Assembly (NCBI GenBank): GCA_023412635.1
Contig: JAEYNI010000196.1
Coordinates: 1 to 5,127 of the forward strand
From: Bacillota bacterium
GTDB lineage: Bacteria; Bacillota; Clostridia; Acetivibrionales; DSM-1351
DNA length: 5,127 nt
Direction: 5' to 3'
Under the pieces are notes generated by a model. It searched no databases. It was not told the origin of the DNA and saw nothing but the letters and a program-made list of their open reading frames with translations. The position numbers were made by a program, and so were the translations under genes. Of the stretch, positions 1 through 5,127 are shown one piece after another. Position 1 is the stretch's first letter; every line of letters starts with the position of its first letter.

Positions 1-605
1 TTTATTCATTTTACTTGGATGTTCCTAGATTAAGCGACAGCAGCGATAAAATATCTGTTACATTTTCAGAACGTCTTGTGCCTAAAAGTAAACTGCAAAT
101 AGGTGTTTCCTTGGAAATAGAGGGTCAGTTCAGATCCTATAACAGTTACAAAAGTGATTCTAATAAGCTCGTTCTGACTGTATTTGCCAGAGAATTGATC
201 TTTACTGATGAAGAAAAGAGAATAAAAAATCCAAACCAAATTTATTTAAATGGATATATTTGTAAAAATCCGATATACAGGATGACACCATTCGGAAGAG
301 AAATTACCGATATTCTTGTAGCAGTAAATAGGCCCTATAACAAATCAGATTACATACCATGCATAGCCTGGGGCAGGAATGCCAGATATTCTCAGAATCT
401 TACAATAGGTGATAACATAAAGATTTGGGGAAGAATTCAGTCAAGAGAATATCAAAAAAAGCTTGAAAACGGTGATACAATTTCAAAAACTGCTTATGAA
501 GTATCAGTTTCAAAAATGGAGATTTCTGAAGAGATTCATTCCGAAGAGATTCATAATAAGGAAGACGAATTTTATTCAGCTGATTCAGGTAATACACAAG
601 AATAA
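1..605 (+). CDS. SSB-like single-stranded DNA-binding protein, double OB fold (5' partial)
   Basis: The frame is open to the window edge (first full codon at 3), so the true start lies upstream. The TTG at 15 sits inside conserved sequence (FYLDVPRLSD) and has no ribosome binding site, so it is not the start. Numbering from that TTG codon, residues 1-62 look like the end of one OB-fold module (VPRLSDSSDKI, then IEGQFRSYNSY and LTVFARE). Residues 75-168 form a second complete OB module (QIYLNGYICKNPIYR, TPFGREITDILVAVNR, YIPCIAWGRNA, IKIWGRIQSREYQ). This resembles the clostridial SSB-like family with two tandem OB domains, which is distinct from the canonical Ssb of about 150 residues. By family it should bind single-stranded DNA in the cytoplasm; its exact role is not established here. 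The C-terminus is an acidic tail rich in Glu/Asp (from about 170) but ends in NTQE, not the DDDIPF-type tip by which Ssb recruits partners. A strong hairpin follows 45 bases after the stop. Confident on family, less so on function. Confidence 0.85.
   Translation, partial: YSFYLDVPRLSDSSDKISVTFSERLVPKSKLQIGVSLEIEGQFRSYNSYKSDSNKLVLTVFARELIFTDEEKRIKNPNQIYLNGYICKNPIYRMTPFGREITDILVAVNRPYNKSDYIPCIAWGRNARYSQNLTIGDNIKIWGRIQSREYQKKLENGDTISKTAYEVSVSKMEISEEIHSEEIHNKEDEFYSADSGNTQE
525..554 (+). repeat. 15-bp tandem duplication inside the SSB-like gene tail
   Basis: Two adjacent 15-base units (525-539 and 540-554) share GAAGAGATTCAT and differ by one base (TCT versus TCC). They are in frame and give the peptide SEEIH twice in a row in the acidic C-terminal tail. 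This looks like a recent replication-slippage duplication in a disordered tail. Confidence 0.7.
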
Positions 606-650
606 ACGAACGTTGAAGATATAGCAAAAAGTTATAATAGTTTATACATA

Positions 651-687
651 AAACAGACCTCAGTATATTATTTACTGAGGTCTGTTT
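651..687. terminator. Strong hairpin terminator, probably bidirectional
   Basis: The left arm AAACAGACCTCAGTA (651-665) and right arm TACTGAGGTCTGTTT (673-687) are perfect reverse complements. They form a 15-bp stem with a 7-base AT loop. Rightward, the stem ends in GTCTGTTTAGTT, which would end the SSB-like transcript. Leftward, it ends in GTCTGTTTTAT, a slightly better T-run, and the hairpin begins exactly at the stop codon (688-686) of the minus-strand remnant. It therefore serves a convergent gene arrangement. Stem length and flanking T residues support rho-independent termination. Confidence 0.85.
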
Positions 688-825
688 AGTTATGATTTTC
701 CTGTATGGCTTTATTAAAAGCAGTCTTAATCTCAATATCATTTGTTTTCTTTTTTTCTGCTGCAAGTATAGAACAGTTTCAATTCCTCTGTCACCTGCAC
801 CTATAATTACAATATCTAGTGACAT
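686..825 (-). pseudogene. Probable remnant of a Gfo/Idh/MocA-type NAD(P)-dependent oxidoreductase (head and tail only)
   Basis: Reading leftward from ATG at 825, the frame opens with MSLDIVIIGAGDRGIE, a Rossmann beta-strand plus GxGxxG loop. IGAGDRG is characteristic of the N-terminus of the Gfo/Idh/MocA oxidoreductase family. That frame then runs on as implausible sequence antisense to the SSB-like gene. In the -1 frame the downstream stretch reads NCSILAAEKKKTNDIEIKT and continues to a stop at 688-686, directly at the base of the hairpin. LAAEKxxxTN resembles the FAAEESRLTN-type C-terminal helix of the same family. The simplest reading is that about 300 codons were deleted internally, leaving start, tail, stop and terminator. 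Alternatively, one base is missing from the A7 run at about 751-757 of a 46-residue small protein. No Shine-Dalgarno site lies before the ATG. The family assignment is from remembered motifs, so it is tentative. Confidence 0.45.
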
Positions 826-889
826 AATGAATATATTTTATATAGTTATAAAAGTGACAAATCGAGGGAAAAATTCACAATGTAACGAC

Positions 890-918
890 TTGATATTAGA
901 ATGCATATTTTGTTCAAT
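890..918 (+). promoter_or_regulatory. Weak candidate sigma-A promoter for the NusG-II/Gx operon
   Basis: TTGATA at 890-895 is followed after 17 bases by TTCAAT at 913-918, which matches the -10 consensus at four of six positions. It lies about 75 bases before the start codon at 994, and no better pair is obvious between the hairpin and the gene. A second weak option is TTGTTC (910-915) with TAAAAC (932-937). The exact site is uncertain. Confidence 0.3.
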
Positions 919-993
919 TAGCATTAGCAAATAAAACAATCGGGTGCTGTTAAATCAGAATAAGATATATGGATGAAAGCGGTGGTTGTTCCT

Positions 994-1392
994 ATGCTGA
1001 AAAAAGGTGATGTAATTCTGGTACTGTTAATAGTGTTTGGAGTTTCATTGACAGTAATAAGTAATAACGGAAATAATACAGAAAGTCTTTCAAGCTGGGA
1101 TAATTCAGAAATATCGGAAAAAGAAGATGTTTACGCCATAATAAAAAAGGATGATAAAATTATCCAAAAAATTAACCTTTCAAGTCTAAAGGAGAGAGAG
1201 GTTATCAGAATACCAGGGCGATATAATGAACTCATTGTTGCTGATCAGAGAAAAATTTGTTTCATGTCAGGAGACTGTCCTGACAGATTATGCATTAAAT
1301 CTGGGTGGCTGAGCAAACCCGGACAAATAGCCTTCTGTCTTCCAAACAGAACACTGATAAAGATAGTAAGAGGTAATAATAGTATGAAATAG
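994..1392 (+). CDS. NusG domain II-containing protein (DUF1312), membrane-anchored
   Basis: A 132-residue protein. I chose ATG 994 over the in-frame ATG at 973 because GCGGTGG lies 8 bases upstream of 994, and MLKKGDVILVLLIV is the usual beginning of this family; 973 would add seven poorly conserved residues. Residues 7-23 form one hydrophobic segment (a signal anchor or uncleaved signal). A polar spacer (24-45) follows, then a beta-rich domain. The family signature is near the end: Cys89, CPDRLC (95-100), IKSGWLSKPGQ and FCLPNR with Cys115. By family this is the NusG domain II fold, exported or facing outside the membrane, and it is not the transcription factor NusG. Its biochemical role is unknown; the four cysteines suggest a redox, disulphide or metal-related function, which is inference. 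It sits 30 bases upstream of the Gx transporter gene, a pairing that is common in clostridia and implies a joint role. Confidence 0.85.
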   Translation: MLKKGDVILVLLIVFGVSLTVISNNGNNTESLSSWDNSEISEKEDVYAIIKKDDKIIQKINLSSLKEREVIRIPGRYNELIVADQRKICFMSGDCPDRLCIKSGWLSKPGQIAFCLPNRTLIKIVRGNNSMK

Positions 1393-1422
1393 TAGTTACT
1401 TTGGATGGTGTGGTGAAACAAA

Positions 1423-1953
1423 ATGTATTTAAAAAGAAATGCCGATATTAAGAAAGTTGTATTTCTATCCCTTTTGACAGCCCAGGCTATTGTTCTTGCT
1501 GTTGTAGAAAACCGACTACCGGTATCCGTGGGCGTTCTGGGAATTAAGATTGGCCTTGCAAATATCATTACCTTGGTCAGTCTTGTTTTCTTCAGTTTAT
1601 ACGATACAATACTGATCGTACTGATCAGATGCATTGTAGCATCGCTGTTAACAAGTGGTCAGGAGTTGTTTATGTTCAGTTTCTTCGGGGGGATATTAAG
1701 TGCTGTAATTATGTGGTTTATGCTTAGATTTACAAGAAGGCTTTTCAGTTTTATAGGAATCAGTATAGCGGGTTCAATTTCACATATTATCGGTCAGATA
1801 CTGATAGCCTCCTTTATAATTAGTGATTTATCGGTGGTACCATATCTGCCGGTGCTCATGGTATCAGGAATTCTGTATGGGTGTTGTACTGGTATCTGCA
1901 GTACCTTTATGGTGAAGGTGCTAAAAAAGTTGAATTTATTCGAATATATATAA
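1423..1953 (+). CDS. Gx transporter family protein (heptaprenyl diphosphate synthase component I family)
   Basis: A 176-residue, almost entirely hydrophobic protein with about five or six membrane segments (roughly residues 11-28, 40-60, 61-77, 82-101, 107-133 and 138-165). GVLGIKIGLANIITL (37-51) matches the family's hallmark K-x-GLANI motif. The conserved SISHIIGQILIA stretch (118-129) and the glycine-rich SGILYGCCTG (148-157) also fit. Pfam calls the family heptaprenyl diphosphate synthase component I, but it has no DDxxD prenyltransferase motif. Its fold class resembles ECF-type substrate-binding membrane components, so a transporter role for a small molecule is more likely than synthase activity (family knowledge plus inference; substrate unknown). 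The ribosome site GGTGTGGTG lies 7 bases before the ATG. It is co-transcribed with the NusG-II gene. No clear terminator follows its stop, so some read-through into priA is possible. Confidence 0.85.
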   Translation: MYLKRNADIKKVVFLSLLTAQAIVLAVVENRLPVSVGVLGIKIGLANIITLVSLVFFSLYDTILIVLIRCIVASLLTSGQELFMFSFFGGILSAVIMWFMLRFTRRLFSFIGISIAGSISHIIGQILIASFIISDLSVVPYLPVLMVSGILYGCCTGICSTFMVKVLKKLNLFEYI

Positions 1954-2022
1954 TGTATTATATGTATTGCTATTTAATAGAGTTATTTCATAGAGAGTTA
2001 TAATTAACCGGAGCCTTGTTAT

Positions 2023-2051
2023 TTGATAAGTAGATTACAAATTGATATAAT
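2023..2051 (+). promoter_or_regulatory. Near-consensus sigma-A promoter of priA
   Basis: The -35 box TTGATA (2023-2028) and a perfect -10 box TATAAT (2046-2051) are separated by exactly 17 bases. Transcription would begin near 2058, giving a leader of about 53 bases before the priA start codon. This is the best promoter in the window and implies that priA-def is its own transcription unit, independent of the NusG-II/Gx operon. Confidence 0.8.
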
Positions 2052-2099
2052 AAACTCGGAATAAAGAACAACTATAATAAGCAAGAACAAATACTTTCC

Positions 2100-2105
2100 G
2101 GAGTG
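2100..2105 (+). promoter_or_regulatory. priA ribosome binding site
   Basis: GGAGTG, with the GGAG core ending 7 bases before the ATG at 2111, fixes that ATG as the start. The encoded MSSITASVALINTTRAYDKKY is also the expected PriA N-terminus (the beta strand followed by the D-x-x-Y-T-Y motif). Confidence 0.75.
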
Positions 2106-2110
2106 TAAAA

Positions 2111-4597
2111 ATGTCTTCAATAACAGCCTCTGTAGCTTTAATCAATACCACAAGAGCGTACGATAAAAAATATACATATATAGTTCCTAAAAGCTTGGAA
2201 GAGAAGGTCTGCATCGGCTGCAGAGTCCTTGTGCCCTTCGGCGGCGGAAGCATGGTCAAGGAAGGTTTTGTGCTTGATATAAAGCCTTTTGAAGCAGATA
2301 CCTCTAAGACTTCCGGCAAGAATTTTGAATATAAGGCAATAAAGCAGGTAATTGAGCCATTTTCCTTACTAAAGGAAGACAATATAAAACTTCTGGAGTG
2401 GATGAAAAAGCAGTACATATGTACATACTCCGATATAATTAAATGCATGCTTCCTCCGGGGATAAATGTTAAGGCCGTAAAAACAGTTAAACTAACTGGT
2501 GGGGAGAGAAAAGAGTTCAGGAAGCAGGACTTAAACAAGTTAATTGACAATTTAAATTGTTTGGGTGGAGAGTGTGAATATAATGAACTCAAGAGTATGT
2601 GTAATATAAAAGGGTTTAGTGGCGCAATACGCCAGTTGTGTGAGTGTGGTGCTGTTACCATGGAAGAATGTTATCAGCAGAAAGTCAATGCGAAGTCAAT
2701 TAAAGGTGTAACTCTGGCAAGACCCCGTGAAGAAGTGATCGAGGAGCTTGAAAATAATGCTGTAAAAAGGATTCAGCATATTAGAGTTCTGGAGATATTA
2801 CTGGATAACGAGTTGGTTTCAGTGGCGGATATACAGCGATTTGCAGGTGTGACCGCCTCTGTGCTGGATACTCTGAGTAAATATGGCTATATTTCCTATA
2901 AGAATATTGAACTTCAGAGGAACCCTATAAAGGACAAACATTATGAAAAGACAGAACACCTTACTCCGACAAATGAGCAGGCAGAGGCTTTAAAAAAGCT
3001 GGTTGGTCATCTGGACAGAAGAGTGTTCAAGGAAAGCCTTATTCATGGAATAACCGGGAGCGGAAAAACAGAGGTATATCTTCAGCTGATTTCACATTGC
3101 TTTGATCTTGGCAAAAGGGCAATTCTTCTTGTTCCGGAAATTTCTCTTACTCCTCAGATGGTGGAAAGATTTGTATCCAGGTTCGGGAAGCGAGTCGCTG
3201 TAATGCACAGCAGGCTTTCTCTGGGAGAAAGATTTGATCAGTGGAGATTAATAAGTGAAGGCAGGGTTGATGTTGTCGTCGGGGCTCGTTCAGCGGTTTT
3301 CGCTCCAATGACCGATCTGGGACTCATAGTAATAGACGAAGAGCATGAGGGGTCCTATAAGTCGGAATCCATGCCAAGATACAATGCCAAGGAGGTTGCA
3401 AGAAAAAGATGTGAGATAAATAAGGCTCTTCTTGTTTACGGTTCTGCTACACCGTCTGTAGAAACCTATTATAAGGCGCTTCAGGGAAATATCGAACTTG
3501 TAGAAATGAAAAACAGACCCAACACTGCAGAACTTCCGGATGTTGAAATGGTTGATATGCGGGTGGAACTTGAAAACGGGAATAAGACTCCATTCAGTAA
3601 TCGCCTTCAGGAGGAACTGAAAAAGAATATTGAAAATGATCAACAGAGTATACTGTTTCTTAACAGAAGAGGCTTTTCAACCTTTGTAATATGCCGTAAC
3701 TGTGGTTATACTATGAAATGTCCGGAATGTAATATTGCTCTGACCTATCACACAAAAACGGAAAGACTGATTTGTCATTATTGCGGCTTTACAGTAAAAA
3801 ATCCTTCCAGCTGTCCTTCATGTGAAAGCAAGCATATAAGACATTTCGGTGTTGGAACTCAGAGAATCGAGGAGGAAATAAAGACAAAACTGCATCATAG
3901 TTCGGTTATACGAATGGATATAGATACAATTGGTTATAAAAATGCCCATGAAGAGATACTTAACAAGTTTAAAAGTGAAAACATAAATATCATGGTTGGA
4001 ACCCAGATGATTGCAAAGGGCCATGATTTTCCAAATGTAACGCTGGTTGGTGTATTGGCTGCCGATAGTATGCTTAATACCGGAGACTTCAGGGCAAACG
4101 AAAGAACTTTTCAACTGCTTACCCAGGTTGCAGGCAGAGCAGGAAGAGGCGAAAAAGCAGGAAGAGTAATTGTTCAGACCTATAATACTGAAGAATACAG
4201 TATTTTGGCTGCCTGCAGGCAGGATTATATAGGCTTTTACAAGCAGGAAATATTAATCAGAGAACGTTTGGGATATCCGCCCTTTAATAACATAGCGGTT
4301 GTAACTTTCAGCGGGAGGAAAGACAGAAGGGTATTTGAAGTTGCCAGGGATACTAAGCCTGAACTTTCAGAGGAGAACCAGAGTTCTGATATGCCTGAGG
4401 ATTTTATAGTACTAGGGCCGTCAAGATGTCCAATTCCTAAAATTGCAGGAAAATACCGCTGGAGAATGGTTATTAAGGCAAAAGAACTTGAGGCTCTGAC
4501 AGATAGGTTAACTATTATGTCAGATACTTCCTGGAAAAGAATAAAGGATGAGGATATTTCTATGAGCATAGATATAAACCCTTATAATATGCTATAA
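2111..4597 (+). CDS. priA: Primosomal protein N' (replication restart helicase PriA)
   Basis: An 828-residue superfamily 2 3'-5' DNA helicase that recognises stalled or collapsed forks and directs reloading of the replicative helicase. Domains in order: 3'-end DNA-binding domain (about 1-110, with YTYIVP and RVLVPFGGG), winged-helix region (about 115-270), helicase lobe 1 with the Q-motif LTPTNEQ (284-290), Walker A GITGSGKT (313-320), Walker B DEEH (409-412), the aromatic-rich loop HEGSYKSESMPRY (412-424) and GSATPS (444-449). Next comes a two-zinc module with all eight cysteines present (528, 531, 537, 540, 555, 558, 568, 571). Lobe 2 has GTQMIAKGHDF (630-640) and QVAGRAGRG (672-680), followed by the C-terminal domain with LGPSRCPIPKIAGKYRWR (768-785). 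All catalytic motifs are intact. Length is close to that of Bacillus PriA (about 805) and longer than that of E. coli (732). The segment at about 742-762 (DTKPELSEENQSSD) is charged and looks shorter than usual. The gene has its own promoter and precedes def, as in many Firmicutes. Confidence 0.98.
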   Translation: MSSITASVALINTTRAYDKKYTYIVPKSLEEKVCIGCRVLVPFGGGSMVKEGFVLDIKPFEADTSKTSGKNFEYKAIKQVIEPFSLLKEDNIKLLEWMKKQYICTYSDIIKCMLPPGINVKAVKTVKLTGGERKEFRKQDLNKLIDNLNCLGGECEYNELKSMCNIKGFSGAIRQLCECGAVTMEECYQQKVNAKSIKGVTLARPREEVIEELENNAVKRIQHIRVLEILLDNELVSVADIQRFAGVTASVLDTLSKYGYISYKNIELQRNPIKDKHYEKTEHLTPTNEQAEALKKLVGHLDRRVFKESLIHGITGSGKTEVYLQLISHCFDLGKRAILLVPEISLTPQMVERFVSRFGKRVAVMHSRLSLGERFDQWRLISEGRVDVVVGARSAVFAPMTDLGLIVIDEEHEGSYKSESMPRYNAKEVARKRCEINKALLVYGSATPSVETYYKALQGNIELVEMKNRPNTAELPDVEMVDMRVELENGNKTPFSNRLQEELKKNIENDQQSILFLNRRGFSTFVICRNCGYTMKCPECNIALTYHTKTERLICHYCGFTVKNPSSCPSCESKHIRHFGVGTQRIEEEIKTKLHHSSVIRMDIDTIGYKNAHEEILNKFKSENINIMVGTQMIAKGHDFPNVTLVGVLAADSMLNTGDFRANERTFQLLTQVAGRAGRGEKAGRVIVQTYNTEEYSILAACRQDYIGFYKQEILIRERLGYPPFNNIAVVTFSGRKDRRVFEVARDTKPELSEENQSSDMPEDFIVLGPSRCPIPKIAGKYRWRMVIKAKELEALTDRLTIMSDTSWKRIKDEDISMSIDINPYNML

Positions 4598-4613
4598 TTA
4601 TCAAAATGATAAT
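4597..4613. repeat. Short AT-only inverted repeat just after priA
   Basis: ATTATCA (4597-4603), spacer AAA, and TGATAAT (4607-4613) form a perfect 7-bp inverted repeat beginning at the last base of the priA stop codon. With only one G-C pair in the stem and no T-run, it is unlikely to terminate transcription. It could be a protein-binding palindrome or chance in AT-rich DNA. Confidence 0.3.
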
Positions 4614-4657
4614 AAATAAAACATATTATGTAATAGTATTTAATATAAAAGAATGGT

Positions 4658-4662
4658 GGAGG
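4658..4662 (+). promoter_or_regulatory. def ribosome binding site
   Basis: A perfect GGAGG core, inside GGTGGAGG (4655-4662), lies 5 bases before the ATG at 4668. It supports efficient translation and decides the start of def. Confidence 0.8.
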
Positions 4663-4667
4663 TTATC

Positions 4668-5127
4668 ATGGCATACAGAGAAATCAGAAAAGACGGCGAT
4701 GAGGTTCTTAGGAAAATGAGCCGTCCTGTCGAAGCAATAGATAAAAAAATTCTTACACTACTGGATGATATGGCAGATACCATGTACAAGGCTGATGGAG
4801 TGGGGTTGGCAGCTCCTCAGGTAGGGATACTCAAGAGAATAGTAGTTATTGATGTTGGAAACGGCCTATTCGAGATGATAAATCCCGTAATACTTGAACA
4901 GAGCGGAGAACAGGATGGTATGGAGGGCTGCCTTAGTGTTCCTGGAACTTCAGGGGAAGTAGTACGTCCTATGCATGTTAAAGCGAAATATACCGACAGA
5001 AATGGTGAAACAGTGATAATTGAAGCAGAAGAACTTTTTGCAAGGGCAATCTGCCATGAACTGGACCATCTTGACGGGATACTGTACAAGGACAAGGCCC
5101 ATAAAATGTATACCGCTAAAGAAATTG
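4668..5127 (+). CDS. def: Peptide deformylase (3' partial)
   Basis: The first 153 codons are present and the frame runs off the window end; the family is usually about 150-185 residues, so little is missing. The enzyme removes the N-formyl group from the initiator methionine of nascent proteins at the ribosome exit, using an Fe2+ (or Zn2+/Ni2+) ion. All three signature motifs are intact: motif I GVGLAAPQ (44-51), motif II EGCLS (86-90) with metal ligand Cys88, and motif III HELDH (130-134) with ligands His130 and His134 and catalytic Glu131. It begins 70 bases after priA with no convincing terminator between them, so the two are probably co-transcribed. The common clostridial order continues with fmt (methionyl-tRNA formyltransferase), which I would expect just outside the window. 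Confidence 0.97.
   Translation, partial: MAYREIRKDGDEVLRKMSRPVEAIDKKILTLLDDMADTMYKADGVGLAAPQVGILKRIVVIDVGNGLFEMINPVILEQSGEQDGMEGCLSVPGTSGEVVRPMHVKAKYTDRNGETVIIEAEELFARAICHELDHLDGILYKDKAHKMYTAKEI

Larger units (their letters stand above)
606..993. other. 388-base stretch without an intact gene
   Basis: This interval separates the SSB-like gene from the NusG-II operon. It holds the hairpin at 651-687, the minus-strand oxidoreductase remnant at 686-825, and an AT-rich leader (826-993) that probably carries the promoter of the downstream operon. I see no tRNA, riboswitch-like fold, insertion-sequence ends or direct-repeat array in it. Confidence 0.6.

Noticed and set aside
744..762. Programmed -1 ribosomal frameshift site of the dnaX type
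   Set aside because: The A-run contains A AAA AAG, but it is out of phase with the incoming frame (codons are AAA AAA AGA), and no conserved product or Shine-Dalgarno stimulator is visible. A decay scar or indel is simpler.
400..825. A 141-codon minus-strand open frame taken as a whole gene
   Set aside because: Only the first 16-23 codons look protein-like. The rest is antisense to the SSB-like gene and the hairpin, and its composition (runs of Leu, Tyr, Arg, Asn) is not that of a real protein.
692..934. An 80-codon plus-strand open frame after the hairpin
   Set aside because: It has no ribosome binding site, a Phe/Cys/Ile-rich low-complexity translation, and lies antisense to the more convincing oxidoreductase remnant.
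973..993. Upstream ATG as the start of the NusG-II protein
   Set aside because: There is no good ribosome site before 973, whereas GCGGTGG is correctly spaced before the in-frame ATG at 994, which also gives the family's normal N-terminus.
1245..1634. Minus-strand open frames inside the NusG-II, Gx, priA and def genes (also 2035-2661, 3290-3643, 3818-4114, 4237-4569, 4817-5095)
   Set aside because: All are antisense shadows of well-supported plus-strand genes, with no ribosome sites and no recognisable protein motifs.
4583..4598. Two TATAAT hexamers at the end of priA as a def promoter
   Set aside because: Neither has a recognisable -35 box at 16-18 bases upstream, and such hexamers are frequent in AT-rich DNA. 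def is more likely read from the priA promoter.
4597..4613. Fur box
   Set aside because: The half-sites resemble Fur half-sites, but they are in the everted order (ATTATCA-N3-TGATAAT rather than TGATAAT-N-ATTATCA), and neither flanking gene is iron-related. It is probably chance in AT-rich DNA.

Overview
This is an ordinary chromosomal housekeeping segment from a low-GC Gram-positive bacterium, most likely an anaerobic member of Clostridia. The reasons are AT-rich sequence with A/T-ending codons, strong GGAGG-type ribosome binding sites, a textbook TTGATA-N17-TATAAT promoter, and three gene sets common in clostridia: a double-OB-fold SSB-like protein, a NusG-domain-II/Gx-transporter pair, and priA-def. 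The codon style and gene content would fit a Ruminiclostridium/Clostridium cellulolyticum-type genome, but that is an impression from memory and no search was run.

Layout. Positions 1-605 (+) hold the 3' part of an SSB-like single-stranded DNA-binding protein whose start lies before the window. It is followed by a strong 15-bp hairpin (651-687) that can terminate transcription in both directions. Positions 606-993 contain no intact gene. On the minus strand, 825-686, they carry what looks like the fused head and tail of a decayed Gfo/Idh/MocA-type oxidoreductase, plus a weak candidate promoter pointing right. Positions 994-1392 (+) encode a small membrane-anchored NusG domain II (DUF1312) protein. 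Thirty bases later, 1423-1953 (+) encodes a Gx transporter family integral membrane protein (the Pfam family called heptaprenyl diphosphate synthase component I). These two form an operon. A 157-base gap then contains a near-consensus sigma-A promoter (2023-2051) driving priA (2111-4597, primosomal helicase N'). The start of def (4668 to the window end, peptide deformylase) follows after a 70-base AT-rich gap.

How the genes relate. PriA reloads the replicative helicase at stalled forks, and Def removes the formyl group from nascent proteins. They are linked by conserved clostridial gene order (priA-def-fmt) rather than by a shared pathway. The NusG-II/Gx pair is probably an envelope module of unknown substrate. 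The SSB-like gene is a separate transcription unit ended by the hairpin.

I did not find a novel defence, mobile or RNA system here. The most interesting item is the short oxidoreductase remnant on the minus strand between the SSB-like gene and the NusG-II operon. The function of the NusG-II/Gx pair comes second.
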